A stretch of 57,398 bases of DNA, from assembly GCA_019912965.1 (NCBI GenBank), contig JAIOHM010000015.1, positions 1-57,398 on the forward strand. The letters run 5' to 3'. The position numbers were made by a program, and so were the translations under genes. The first letter of the stretch is position 1. Every line of letters begins with the position of its first letter. Below the pieces are notes generated by a model. The model saw nothing but the letters and a program-made list of their open reading frames with translations, was not told the origin of the DNA and did no database searches. This stretch comes from Anaerolineae bacterium. GTDB lineage: Bacteria; Chloroflexota; Anaerolineae; Aggregatilineales; Phototrophicaceae. This document shows positions 43,462-52,739 of the stretch, one piece after another.

Positions 43462-44655
43462 TTAGCTACATTCACTTATGTTCCGTATCTGATCCGCGAT
43501 GACTTGTGCAGCCAGATCATGCCCCGCTTGATTCCAGTGGGAGTCGTAGGGATAGTAGAGCAGTTCGCCCGCGTCCACATGAGCCTGAAATGTAGGCAGC
43601 AGGTCAATAAAATACCAGCCTGCTTTGCTCTCGATCAGGGTTTTAACGGCGTCGCGCTGATCGGTCAAATGGGCGATCATATCGGCTTCATCGGCTTCAG
43701 CTAATGGTGCAGGTTCAATTTGTAAGAGGTCGCTGGTATCCAGCACTGGCTTGTAGGCATTCTGGCGGATGTACTGCCGTTCGCTGGGGTAAATGTAGGG
43801 ATAGTACAACTGCTCTTTGGTCGGGATAAAAATCAGCGCCTTGCAAACATCCGGCGCGCTGGCAGTCATTTCGTCTACTGCTTCCTCAAATAGCTGGAAG
43901 GTACGGCTGGCTGCAAAACCTTCCGGCGGGGCAAGCTGGCGGAATAAATAGTAGGTCAGGAACGCCATGTCATAATAATTGCCCCCGATAATGACGGGCA
44001 TCGGGAAATCATAATGCTCGCTGGTGTTGATCGCTGCCTGGGTTGCCACCTGCTCGGCGGATTGCTCTGCCAGAAAACCGAGCATCGCCAGTGGTGAACG
44101 TTCGTCTGCCGCCGCCGAACGGGTCACATCGCCCAATTCATTGCCCGCGAAAAAGCCATACAACACCCAGTTGCGCGGCTCTCGTCCGGCGAAATCACGC
44201 ATGGTTGCGGCTGTCTCGCGTGGGCCATAGCCCCGGTAGCCGTAATTCCGCACGGGAATATTCAATAGTTCAGCCAGTTTATCGGGATAGGGCAGCGGCA
44301 CATTGTAGCCTTCAGTGAAGGAATCCCCGAACGCGGCTATGGGGTAGTGTTCGGCCTGCTGTACCGGAATGCGGAAGCTGTCTGCATCCCATGTCAGGCT
44401 GAAATCGGTCATCGGTTCGTTCGATTCGGGCGGGCGAATTTTACCGGGCAGCGCCGCAAAAAGGTCGCCATCTAAAGGTCGAAACTGGATTCGCATCGTT
44501 GTTCCGGCTTCGCTCCGCTGTTCCGGGTTCGTACTCCTCATCAGATTGGGGAACAATTGCAGCGCCAGAATCAGCAGGATCAGCGCGAATCCGATTCCGC
44601 CCAACATCAATAGGGCGCGCTGCCATAGCGGGGTTTTAACCGATGATTGAGACAC
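43462..44655 (-). CDS. Membrane-anchored SGNH hydrolase-like protein
   Basis: The 397-residue protein has an N-terminal membrane segment (about residues 13-31) and an extracellular SGNH (GDSL-like) domain: the nucleophile serine in AAFGDSFTEGYNV and the DSHWNQAGHDLAAQVI block with the catalytic Asp-His. This pattern is close to AlgX- or DHHW-like acetyltransferase-hydrolases that modify exopolysaccharide. It likely acts on an envelope polysaccharide, but no other polysaccharide gene is in the window. The gene is divergent from the Hsp70 gene. Confidence 0.82.
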   Translation of the reverse strand: MSQSSVKTPLWQRALLMLGGIGFALILLILALQLFPNLMRSTNPEQRSEAGTTMRIQFRPLDGDLFAALPGKIRPPESNEPMTDFSLTWDADSFRIPVQQAEHYPIAAFGDSFTEGYNVPLPYPDKLAELLNIPVRNYGYRGYGPRETAATMRDFAGREPRNWVLYGFFAGNELGDVTRSAAADERSPLAMLGFLAEQSAEQVATQAAINTSEHYDFPMPVIIGGNYYDMAFLTYYLFRQLAPPEGFAASRTFQLFEEAVDEMTASAPDVCKALIFIPTKEQLYYPYIYPSERQYIRQNAYKPVLDTSDLLQIEPAPLAEADEADMIAHLTDQRDAVKTLIESKAGWYFIDLLPTFQAHVDAGELLYYPYDSHWNQAGHDLAAQVIADQIRNISECS

Positions 44656-44815
44656 ACTTCCTCCTGAGATTGCAGGTGGATATTAGCGCAAACCACAGCT
44701 TCGGAGTAGATGGAGATAGAGAAGGGGTCAAAAGAGGCCAATTCGGGCTTCACCCGGTCGATTGCGCGTGATACACTTATCAATCCGCTTTTTTCCAGTT
44801 TACGAGGTTCAACCC

Positions 44816-46635
44816 ATGCGCTTAGGTATCGACTTCGGGACGACTAATTCGGCGGCTGCGGTTTCGACGGCCAAAACCTTCACTCCATCCACATTTATTC
44901 ACCAGAACAATCTCAAATCCTCCCCTCATTGATCTATATCGACCGCCAGCATTCGGCACAGTTAGGGCTGTCCGCGGCGGCAGAATATGCCGAACGCGAA
45001 ACCGGGCGGGCTGTTCGCTGGCGCAATCGCCTGATGGGTGAGGTGCAGATGTGGGTATCCACTGGCGGCAGCAGTCCGGTGCTTGTTCGGCAGGAAGTGT
45101 TCGTCACTTATGATGAGGCGGCTTTCGGACGGTTGTTGCAATCGATCAAGACGGCGCTGCGAAACGAACGCTATGGCGGAACGCAGATTTTCGACCGCTA
45201 CTACACGCTGGACGAACTGATCGCGCTGGTACTCAAAACCCTGAAGGACAGCGCCGAAGCCCAATTGGGGAAAATCTGTGATGAAGTGGTGATAGGGCGA
45301 CCTGTAAAATTCTCGGAGAAAAGTTGGGTTTCCAATCGGGCGGAAGAAATTATCTACAAGGCGGCGCGGCTGGCGGGGTTCAAGACCATCAGCTTTCAGG
45401 CCGAACCGATTGGGGCGCTGTATGTATATCATGTAGCTGCCAAACAGCGCGAAACGGTGCTGGTGTTCGATTTCGGGGGTGGTACGCTTGATCTGACCGT
45501 AGCCGAAGTTGGGGCGGGTGCTGCGCCACACGTGCTGGCGACACGCGGTGTGCTGGTCGGCGGTGATGATCTGGACAGACGCATCATGATTTCGCTGTTC
45601 AAGTATTTTGGGGAAGATTCCAAACGCGATTTACAACTGCCGCATGAATTTCTCGATCTGTTAGCCAACTGGCAGAGTATGCCGGAACTTTCCCGCCCCC
45701 ATCACGAAGATACCCTCCGCACCCTGCGCCGCTCCAGCAAACACCCGGAAACAATTGATGCGCTTCGCACACTGGTTTCCAAAAATCTGGGTTACAGCCT
45801 GTTCAGCGAAATCGAGCGCGTCAAACAGGAACTTTCCTCCAATCTAGCCGCTACGCTCAAATTCCAGCATGACAATATCCGCATTTTCGAACGCATTACC
45901 CGCAGCCAGTTTGAATCCATGATCAAGCACGAGATCAAGGCGGTACACAAGGGCATCAGCGATGTACTGGCGGAAGCGGAAATGACGCCTAATCAGATTA
46001 ACCGAGTGCTGCGGACGGGTGGTTCATCGCTGGTTCCGGCATTCGTCAAGATGTTGAGTGAGTTCTTCGGCGCGGATAAGCTGCATGAGATGGATCCGCT
46101 GGTATCGGTGGTGGGCGGCTTGGGGATTGTTGCCCATGAGAACAGCGGTCTGTGGGGAGATTATCGCGCCCGTTATGTAGATCGCCCGGAAGACGCTATC
46201 GCAGGCATCGAAAATCAAGGTTCGTTTGCCTACCAACCGTACATGCTGCGAATTGGTGAACGGTGCTATGTTGACCACGAAACCCACATCCGCAAAATGC
46301 CCGTCGAAATCAGCGGTTTGCCAGCCATCCGAACGGCTTATGCTGACCGTGAAAATGTGGCTGAGGATTTTCTGCGCTTGAATTTGCCGTGTCCATCACG
46401 GGTATACGTAGCGTACACCACCCGCGCCGTTGTGCGCCCGGATTGGCTCAAAACATTTGAGTTAATGGACGAAATGGCTATCGAGATTAAAGACGAATGG
46501 TACGGTGTCCGCCAGATGCAGCTTTACAGCCAAACGTTCGCGCCAGGTGAGGTTATACTGGGCGGCAATAATGCTGTTGGTGTAGAAGGTAAATTAGATG
46601 CAACTTATCTGGTCGTTGTTGATCCAGGGGCTTGA
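44816..46635 (+). pseudogene. Hsp70-family ATPase with apparent frameshift near the start
   Basis: The full protein would have about 606 residues with the Hsp70 ATPase fold. Starting at ATG 44816, frame 2 gives MRLGIDFGTTNSAAAV, the phosphate-1 loop, but then leaves the family and stops at about 44932. One frame over, from about 44860, GFDGQNLHSIHIYSPEQSQI and LPSLIYIDRQ continue the family perfectly to 46635, and a further block is VLVFDFGGGTLDLTVAEVG. A missing base in the TTT run at 44862-44864 explains this. A TTG at 44929 would give a truncated protein without the phosphate-1 loop. It may be a true mutation or a sequence error. Confidence 0.85.
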
Positions 46636-46661
46636 AATTAAATAGACCAGTCTGTATAATA
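46632..46661 (+). promoter_or_regulatory. Promoter with operator for tetR gene
   Basis: TTGAAA (46632-46637) and TATAAT (46655-46660) with a 17-base spacer form a near-consensus promoter. Between and over the -10 box lies a 23-base operator (46639-46661) with the core TAGACCAGTCT. It reappears almost identically, reversed, at 47268-47290. The TetR protein encoded just downstream is the probable binder, giving self-repression. Confidence 0.85.
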
Positions 46662-46681
46662 AAAATCAAGGAACCGCAATT

Positions 46682-47248
46682 ATGACGACTGCGCGCGACC
46701 AAATCATCCAGACCACCAGCACACTGATGGAATTGCAGGGCTACCATGCCACGGGTTTAAACCAGATTATCAAAGACAGTGGCAGTCCCAAAGGTTCGCT
46801 GTATTACTACTTTCCCGGTGGCAAGGAAGAACTGACAGCAGAAGCCTTGAACCGCGCTGGTCAGATCGTGCTGAACCGTATCAAGAGCAATCTGGATTTG
46901 GTGGAAGATCCAGCAGAGTCGATCAGCAACTTTATCCGCAATGTGGCGCTCCATGTGGAGCTTTCTGGTTACCAGGGTGGTGGCCCCATTACCACTGTTG
47001 CTATGGAAACATCCGCCACCAGCGAACGCCTGCGCGAAGCATGCCACCGCATCTATTCTGGTTGGATTGAGGTCTTTGCCGAGAAACTGCTTCAAGGGAG
47101 GTTTTCGCCGGAACAGGCACAATCGTTGGCGACGGTCATTATTGCAGCCATTGAAGGTGGAATTATTCTATGTCGCACGGGGCGCAGCGGTGATCCTTTG
47201 CGTCAGGTCGCGGATAATCTGGCTATTTTAATCCGGCAGTTTGGTTAG
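46682..47248 (+). CDS. TetR/AcrR family regulator (LmrA/YxaF-like)
   Basis: The 188-residue protein begins with a TetR-type helix-turn-helix: TTSTLMELQGYHATGLNQIIKDSGSPKGSLYYYFPGGKEEL (in outline) is the DNA-binding domain (residues 8-48), and SPKGSLYYYFPGGKEEL is close to the LmrA/YxaF branch. The C-terminal helices would bind a small ligand of unknown kind. AAGGA is 9 bases before ATG 46682. Operators with the core TAGACCAGTCT, like the known LmrA/YxaF boxes (AGACCAGTC, from memory), lie on both sides, so it should repress itself and the next two genes. Confidence 0.92.
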   Translation: MTTARDQIIQTTSTLMELQGYHATGLNQIIKDSGSPKGSLYYYFPGGKEELTAEALNRAGQIVLNRIKSNLDLVEDPAESISNFIRNVALHVELSGYQGGGPITTVAMETSATSERLREACHRIYSGWIEVFAEKLLQGRFSPEQAQSLATVIIAAIEGGIILCRTGRSGDPLRQVADNLAILIRQFG

Positions 47249-47260
47249 GCTGCCCTTTTT

Positions 47261-47290
47261 TTGAGCTTATTATATAGACTGGTCTATTTA
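47261..47290 (+). promoter_or_regulatory. Second operator/promoter ahead of the NmrA-type genes
   Basis: TTGAGC (47261-47266) and TATTTA (47285-47290) with an 18-base spacer are a weak promoter. The 23-base operator at 47268-47290 is the inverse of the one at 46639-46661 with one base difference, core TAGACTGGTCTA. It overlaps the -10 element, so a bound TetR should block transcription of the downstream NAD(P)-binding genes. Confidence 0.8.
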
Positions 47291-47312
47291 AGGCTATGCA
47301 GGAGTTTGTAGT

Positions 47313-47942
47313 ATGAAGGTGGCGATCTTCGGGGGCACGGGCAAGACCGGGCAGCACCTTATCCAACAGGCATTGGATGCTGGGCATCAGGTGACAGCAC
47401 TGGCACGCACCCCATCCAAATTGACACTTCAGCATGAACGGCTGACCATCATGCAGGGCGATGTTCAGGATGCGGCCAAAGTCAATGAAGCAGTCAAGGG
47501 GGTGGATGCGGTCATCAGCGTGCTTGGCTCTTCCCCCAATAATCCTGAATTAGGAGTCAGTCGGGGAACTGAAAATATCATTGCCGGGATGCAAAAACAT
47601 GGCGTCCGGCGGCTGGTGGTTTCTGCCGGGGCGGGGATTGGTGACAGCAACGACAAACCGACCGTGATAGATACAGCCATCAAGACGATCATTCGGTTGT
47701 TTTCCCCCAAAGCGTATGCCGATATGAACCGGGTTTCTCAGGTGGTGCATGCCTGCAATCTGGATTGGACGATTGTGCGCGTACCAATGCTGACCGACGA
47801 TCCGAAAACCGGACAGGTACGGATTGGTTATCTCGGCAAAGGCGTTGGCATCCGGCTGGCGCGGGCGGATATGGCAGATTTTATGCTGCGGCAGGTTGGG
47901 GATAACACTTACCTGCGGCAAGCACCCGTCATTAGTAATTGA
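47313..47942 (+). CDS. NAD(P)H-binding protein (NmrA/BVR-B-like SDR)
   Basis: The 209-residue protein has a Rossmann start, MKVAIFGGTGKTGQHLIQQAL, and GDVQDAAKVNEAVKGVDAVIS in the second part. It is of the atypical SDR group (NmrA-like/biliverdin reductase B-like), which bind NAD(P)H and reduce small molecules or sense redox. It has AGGAG 8 bases before ATG 47313. It is the first gene behind the second operator, and the next similar gene starts 13 bases after it, so both are under TetR control. Confidence 0.9.
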   Translation: MKVAIFGGTGKTGQHLIQQALDAGHQVTALARTPSKLTLQHERLTIMQGDVQDAAKVNEAVKGVDAVISVLGSSPNNPELGVSRGTENIIAGMQKHGVRRLVVSAGAGIGDSNDKPTVIDTAIKTIIRLFSPKAYADMNRVSQVVHACNLDWTIVRVPMLTDDPKTGQVRIGYLGKGVGIRLARADMADFMLRQVGDNTYLRQAPVISN

Positions 47943-47955
47943 AATCGACCTCATC

Positions 47956-48810
47956 ATGACTGAAAAAATTCTCATCACAGGGGCGACGGGTAACGTTGGA
48001 ACAGAAGTCGTCCGCAACAAGCGCGATAAGTCTTCTATTCGAATCGCGGTGCTGGATGTGCCAAAAGCGCGGACGGCATTGGGCGATGATCTGGATTATG
48101 TTTACTTCGATTTTTTGAAGCCGGAAACTTTTGCGAATGCATTCGCAGGTATTGACCGCGTGTTTCTGGTCAGACCTCCATCTCTCTCGAATGTTCAGCG
48201 CGATATTGCCCCAGCTCTACAGGCGGCATGGGAAGCGGGTGTCAAACAGGTGGTGTTTCTCTCGCTGCAAGGGGTGGAGCAAAATTGGATAACGCCCCAC
48301 TACAAAATCGAACAACTTTTAAGGAACAGCGGCATGGACTGGACGTTCCTGCGCGCGAGTTTCTTTATGCAAAACCTGAGTACAACCCATCGCGAAGAAA
48401 TCCGGGAATCCAGCGAGATTGTTCTACCTGTTGGTTGGGCAAAAACCAGTTTCATCGATGTGCGCGATATTGGAGCAGTCGCGGCGCGGGTGCTGGGCGA
48501 AGAAGGGCACGAAAACCGCGCCTATACCCTCACGGGAGGCGAAACGCTGGATTATTTTCAGGCGGCGGAAACCATGTCATTGATATTGGACAGGCGCATT
48601 CGCTACGCCAATCCATCTGCGGTGGGTTTCATCTGGCGTCAAATTGCGCGAGGGCGTCCGCTGGGCTTTACGCTAGTGATGACCATGCTTTACACCCTTA
48701 CCCGGTTTGGGAATGCCGCTGAAGTCACTTCGGATGTACACACCATTCTGCAACGCCCGCCAATTCGCTTTCAGCAATACGTTCAGGATTATCGTCACTG
48801 CTGGACTTAG
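47956..48810 (+). CDS. NmrA-family NAD(P)-binding protein
   Basis: The 284-residue protein starts MTEKILITGATGNVGTEVVRN, again a Rossmann NAD(P)-binding site, and has DRVFLVRPPSLSNVQRDIAP and WTFLRASFFMQNLSTTHREEI, the NmrA-like family pattern of quinone reductase QOR2 or related proteins. Homology starts at ATG 47956; the frame is open further upstream to 47824, but those residues do not match. It follows the previous SDR gene by 13 bases, so cotranscription is probable. Confidence 0.9.
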   Translation: MTEKILITGATGNVGTEVVRNKRDKSSIRIAVLDVPKARTALGDDLDYVYFDFLKPETFANAFAGIDRVFLVRPPSLSNVQRDIAPALQAAWEAGVKQVVFLSLQGVEQNWITPHYKIEQLLRNSGMDWTFLRASFFMQNLSTTHREEIRESSEIVLPVGWAKTSFIDVRDIGAVAARVLGEEGHENRAYTLTGGETLDYFQAAETMSLILDRRIRYANPSAVGFIWRQIARGRPLGFTLVMTMLYTLTRFGNAAEVTSDVHTILQRPPIRFQQYVQDYRHCWT

Positions 48811-48881
48811 GAACCGGAGCAGTACGGGTGGTGTATATCCTTTATCATCAAAGAACAAGGTGTGGAAGGAAATACACCCTC

Positions 48882-49538
48882 ATGAAGCGGTTGACAAAGG
48901 ATTGGCAGGGCTGGTTATTGAGTGCGGTGGCTCTGGTTATCATGGTCAGTTTGCTGCGGCAATCGCGGTTTGGCACCAGCGCCTTTCAAAATCAGGTATT
49001 TGAGAACGCGGCCAAGTGGGCGATTCGATTTCTGCTCATCAGCCTCGCCATGTCGCCATTGAACACCTACTTCGGCTGGCGTTGGGCAGTCAAGCTGCGG
49101 AAGCCTGCCGGATTATGGGCTTTTGGGTTTGCCGTGCTGCACTTTTTGCTTTATGTCAGCGATGAGTCGGTTAATTTTTGGGCCGGAACGCTGTTTGAAA
49201 AGTCAAATTACATCCTGATCGGGTTGGCTGCGTTAGGGATTCTGGCGGCGCTGGCGGCGACTTCTTACCAATGGGCGATGAAAAAACTGGGCAAGAACTG
49301 GAAGCGTTTGCATCGGCTGGTTTATGTTGCCGGGGCGCTGGCGGCGGTACATGCGATTTTGGCCTTCAGTATGAGCAAGAAATCGCTGATTATCTCGTCT
49401 GAACCATCCCTGCTGCGTTATGAACTTATCCTGTACGCGATATTGATGACTATTCTACTTGTGCTACGCATTCCGGCGGTGCGTGGTTTGTTTAAAAATC
49501 GTCGTCGGGCACAGCCGCAAATCGTGCGGGAAGTTTGA
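48882..49538 (+). CDS. MsrQ-like heme-binding membrane protein
   Basis: The 218-residue protein is of the ferric reductase-like transmembrane family, closest to MsrQ (YedZ), the heme-binding membrane subunit that passes electrons to the periplasmic methionine sulfoxide reductase MsrP. It has about six membrane segments and the conserved histidines in FGFAVLHFLLYV and RLHRLVYVAGALAAVHAILAF. AAGGA lies about 12 bases before ATG 48882. msrP is not found in this window, so the partner is either elsewhere or different. Confidence 0.8.
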   Translation: MKRLTKDWQGWLLSAVALVIMVSLLRQSRFGTSAFQNQVFENAAKWAIRFLLISLAMSPLNTYFGWRWAVKLRKPAGLWAFGFAVLHFLLYVSDESVNFWAGTLFEKSNYILIGLAALGILAALAATSYQWAMKKLGKNWKRLHRLVYVAGALAAVHAILAFSMSKKSLIISSEPSLLRYELILYAILMTILLVLRIPAVRGLFKNRRRAQPQIVREV

Positions 49539-49612
49539 TGGTGCGAGTCTCTTTGGTGGACAGGAATTTGAATTGTTCGAGATCGCACCAGGCTAAGCGC
49601 TTTCCAAACCAG

Positions 49613-50713
49613 CTAACAACTTGTGGACGGATCTCGCACAATAGATGAAAGCGGTATTACAGCCCAGACCGGATTGGCTTTTTGCAGAGTGCTTATAGCG
49701 ATGGGTTCAGCCCCTTCCGGCGCATCGATGATCCGTGCGGCATTAAAATCGCTCAGGATTAAGGTGTAGTCAAAAGCAGAAAGCGATGATTGGGTTGCGC
49801 CGTTGCCAAACAGTGCCACTGTAATTGTGGTCAGCCATTCATCCGGCCTCCACGAATAAATACTGCTCAGGAAACCCGTTTTGAGATCGACACCGAAACG
49901 GGTGATGAGCAGGGATTCTGGAAACAGAGCATCTATATTGGCCTGCAAACGATCTAACTGTTCATCCGTGATTGTGGTGAAGGAACGCGATTGTTTTAGC
50001 ATCCGTTCGCGCAGCGCTTCCCGAAAGGTTGGATTGCCATACAGCCCAGCCATATCGACACGGGTTTCGAACAGCGCCGTATCATCCGCATCTGTGCGCG
50101 TCACTTCGATAAACTGCCGGGTAAAGTCTGCTCCCAGCACCTCAGCCAGCACATAAGGATCCAAGCCGGTTGCGAACGGTTCGGCTGTATTCTCTTCTGC
50201 CCGTGCCCGCCAGTCTTCGATTTCGGCATCCAGATCAGTGCTCAAATTGTAACAGCCCCAAGCGGGGAGTGTGGGATCGTTAAGAAGGGATTGCAAACCG
50301 TCGAGATCGATATAAAAGATTTTGTTTAGCAGCATAAAGTTGATGCTAATCCGCTCATTAAGGTTAGCATCTGGGTTGCGTGGCGCTGTAATGGTCAATT
50401 CGGCATCCAAATCGCGGAGAAATTCATAATATCCCACAAGTGATTGGAACATCTCCAGGTTCACTGTGCCATTCAGAAAGCCGCTGATTCGCATGAGTTC
50501 GGTGGATGGTGCATCTCCTTGCCACATTTGTACCATCAGGTCAATCTGCGCCGAGTGTAGATTAGTCAGGCTGGTGAGGGCGTTGTTCAAGAGTTGACAG
50601 TCAGCCTCTGGGAGATTGCCGCAGTACAGATACGGCTGCATCTCTTGACTGCGTGTGACGCTGCTGGTGAAAATCAGCAGCCCAGTGAGGAGCAGGGTTA
50701 TCAAGCGGCGCAT
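49613..50713 (-). CDS. Secreted hypothetical protein
   Basis: The 366-residue protein has a signal peptide (MRRLITLLLTGLLIFTSSVTRSQ, with a possible cleavage near SRS-Q) and no recognised family. Cysteine pairs occur early (YLYCGNLPEADCQLL) and near the middle (WGCYNL), which fits an exported protein with disulfides. It ends IVRDPSTSC, with a final cysteine. The gene is convergent with msrQ-like, and a hairpin-like pair TGGTGCGA / TCGCACCA occurs at 49539-49590 between them. Confidence 0.7.
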   Translation of the reverse strand: MRRLITLLLTGLLIFTSSVTRSQEMQPYLYCGNLPEADCQLLNNALTSLTNLHSAQIDLMVQMWQGDAPSTELMRISGFLNGTVNLEMFQSLVGYYEFLRDLDAELTITAPRNPDANLNERISINFMLLNKIFYIDLDGLQSLLNDPTLPAWGCYNLSTDLDAEIEDWRARAEENTAEPFATGLDPYVLAEVLGADFTRQFIEVTRTDADDTALFETRVDMAGLYGNPTFREALRERMLKQSRSFTTITDEQLDRLQANIDALFPESLLITRFGVDLKTGFLSSIYSWRPDEWLTTITVALFGNGATQSSLSAFDYTLILSDFNAARIIDAPEGAEPIAISTLQKANPVWAVIPLSSIVRDPSTSC

Positions 50714-50831
50714 AAATCCTCCATCCGTCTCGTTTTCCCTACTTTGATGTTCTGCCTGTGACCTAACGATTGCCTAACGCGCTTCGCTGCCATTTCATGT
50801 AGGGAATAACACAGACCCTTGCCCTTTTAAC

Positions 50832-51770
50832 TCACAGCACATCACCGCCGAGGCAGTCCCAACGGGCGAAGTTGAAAAAATCGGACGGCGTATTTTCGGC
50901 TAAGGGTTTGGCGGTCAGGAAATAGGGTGTTCGCGTGCAGGGCATATCGACGGAAAAGCCGAGAGTCCGCAAGTAACCCCGGATGGCGGATTTGGGTGAG
51001 GTCAGCACATGAATCAACCGCAGGCCATCTTCGCACAGGGTGCTTATCCAACGGGAGAGCAGTTCTTCCAGATCGTCGCTGTAGGCTGCCAGCAGTGAAA
51101 CACCCCGTAATGGGCCATAACGCATCGGGCGATAGACCACAATCCCGCGTATCCCGCTTTGATCGCGCCAAACACCATAGCGGTAGTGACGGAATGGATG
51201 ACAAGCAAAACGATGGCGTAAGCCTTCCGGCGTGGTCGTCAGTTGAATCCGGCGGGATGGTGCTGCTGTGGATGAAAATCTGCCTTCAGGCCATTCGTTA
51301 GTGAGTTCCAGTTTTTCGGCACGGCAGCGGGCTGCCCACAAAGCCGTCGAAACCATTTCCCCCACGACGCGGTAACCGTAGCTTTTGCTCTTCAGATCGA
51401 CCTTGACCCCTTCAGCATTGGAAAAGCCAACCCCGGCCACACCACCTAATGCAGCCACTTGTTCATAGACAGGATGCGCCAGATGCTTGATGAGTCCTTG
51501 ACCGCGATAATCGGGGTGAACCGCCATGTTGATGCTCATGCCAGCGAGGGCAGGACGATCTTCCCCCGGCAAATGGAGGTCTACCAGACGACAGCTATAC
51601 TGCGCTGCCAACCGTTCCCCATCCCACGCACCCCACGCGACGATAGGATAACCTGTGTGCAACCAGTCCAACAGAGCACGCATATCAGCAGGCGAACGAT
51701 CAAAAGATACAGCCAGCAAGTCTGCCCAAACACAAGTGTTTTCTGGCATCAACGGTGCAAATCGCAGCAT
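50832..51770 (-). CDS. GNAT family N-acetyltransferase, two-domain
   Basis: The 312-residue protein has a GNAT motif in the first half, INMAVHPDYRGQGLIKHLAHPVYEQV, with RGQGLIKHL as the acetyl-CoA loop. The second half (about 170-312) is a second related fold with LRHRFACHPFRHYRYGVWR, so it resembles two-domain GNAT proteins such as mycothiol-type or Eis-like enzymes. The substrate is unknown. It is divergent from the YbjN-type gene? No: both are on the minus strand, with a gap of about 110 bases. Confidence 0.78.
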   Translation of the reverse strand: MLRFAPLMPENTCVWADLLAVSFDRSPADMRALLDWLHTGYPIVAWGAWDGERLAAQYSCRLVDLHLPGEDRPALAGMSINMAVHPDYRGQGLIKHLAHPVYEQVAALGGVAGVGFSNAEGVKVDLKSKSYGYRVVGEMVSTALWAARCRAEKLELTNEWPEGRFSSTAAPSRRIQLTTTPEGLRHRFACHPFRHYRYGVWRDQSGIRGIVVYRPMRYGPLRGVSLLAAYSDDLEELLSRWISTLCEDGLRLIHVLTSPKSAIRGYLRTLGFSVDMPCTRTPYFLTAKPLAENTPSDFFNFARWDCLGGDVL

Positions 51771-51878
51771 AAAATCCCCCTCATATGCGTTTTGGAAGAT
51801 CGATATATTGACTTTAATCGCCTGAGGGTTGGAGTGGCTGGACGGGCAGCCTACGGTGAGGGTATGCCAGATGAACGC

Positions 51879-52340
51879 TTAGTCGCCGCTGTTTTCGATT
51901 TTTGCTACCGCGTCTGCCGGTCGGGCGTCGGCATAAATTACCGTCATCAGGCCGGGCAGATAGCGGTCAACGGTCGCTACATTGGCGTAGACGGCCTGCT
52001 TGATGAGCGCGAACCGTAGTTCATCCCCTTCAACATCCAGGCTGGTTTTGTAGCGAATTTCTCCATCTTCGTAATTCATCTCGAAGTTGCCGATCACCAT
52101 GCCGTAGTTGGCGCGGGTGATAAATTCGGCAGCCGCATCGCGTTTGTTGGCCGGGATATTGACGGGCAGTACGGAGTAAAACACGAACTGCTCGGTTTCT
52201 TCGCGGGCGTGGGCATAACACATCCATTGACCATTATCGCCGGAAAACCCGGTACGAACAGCGGGCAGGTTTTCGATCTGGTCAAAGGGCCATTCGTCTT
52301 GTTCAAAGAAGAACAGCATCTGGTTAAAAATCTGTCCCAT
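51879..52340 (-). CDS. YbjN domain-containing protein
   Basis: The 153-residue protein has the YbjN/type III chaperone-like fold: NQMLFFFEQDEWPFDQIENLP and GMVIGNFEMNYEDGEIRYKTSLDVEG are the typical YbjN motifs. These proteins have an unclear role, perhaps as chaperones. It starts 2 bases after the stop of the preceding small protein gene on the same strand (52343), so they are translationally close. It sits downstream of pyrH on the same strand. Confidence 0.88.
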   Translation of the reverse strand: MGQIFNQMLFFFEQDEWPFDQIENLPAVRTGFSGDNGQWMCYAHAREETEQFVFYSVLPVNIPANKRDAAAEFITRANYGMVIGNFEMNYEDGEIRYKTSLDVEGDELRFALIKQAVYANVATVDRYLPGLMTVIYADARPADAVAKIENSGD

Positions 52341-52342
52341 AA

Positions 52343-52561
52343 TTACACCGACGCGGTGGATGAATCATCCGATTGTTTGGCTTTGTCCTCGCCTTCGCTG
52401 GGGGCGGGCATTTTACCTGTGATGCCACCTACATCTTCATCAAATTCAGGCAGGGTTGGTGGGAGCGGTTCGTGCTGGATTTCGGGTTCAACATCCACAC
52501 GCGGCATGATGCCAGTTTCCGAAGCTGAACGACGGTATTTTCCGGGTGGGGTGCTGGTCAT
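52343..52561 (-). CDS. Small hypothetical protein
   Basis: The 72-residue protein (start ATG 52561, chosen because AAGGG lies 7 bases upstream; 52576 and 52651 are alternatives) is hydrophilic and rich in Pro, Glu, Asp and Ser (RVDVEPEIQHEPLPPTLPEFDED). No family is recognised. It lies between pyrH and the YbjN gene, with a gap of about 180 bases to pyrH and 2 bases to YbjN, so it is cotranscribed with the latter. Confidence 0.55.
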   Translation of the reverse strand: MTSTPPGKYRRSASETGIMPRVDVEPEIQHEPLPPTLPEFDEDVGGITGKMPAPSEGEDKAKQSDDSSTASV

Positions 52562-52739
52562 GGGGCGACCCTTCATTTGACTGTACGGATAATCCCGATT
52601 GTAGCGTAAGTTGGGGTATTTCAACCACACCTTAACCCAAATGTGCGACATGGTGGGAACATAGATGGGTCAGGTGTGAGGTGAATTTACGTGAAAACTG
52701 CGATTCGCACAATCCCTGACCCTATGGCGTTCTTTTAAC

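Noticed and set aside
44929..46635. A stand-alone Hsp70-like gene starting at TTG 44929
   Set aside because: This start would omit the phosphate-1 loop, which is present just upstream in another frame from ATG 44816. A one-base frameshift is the better explanation.
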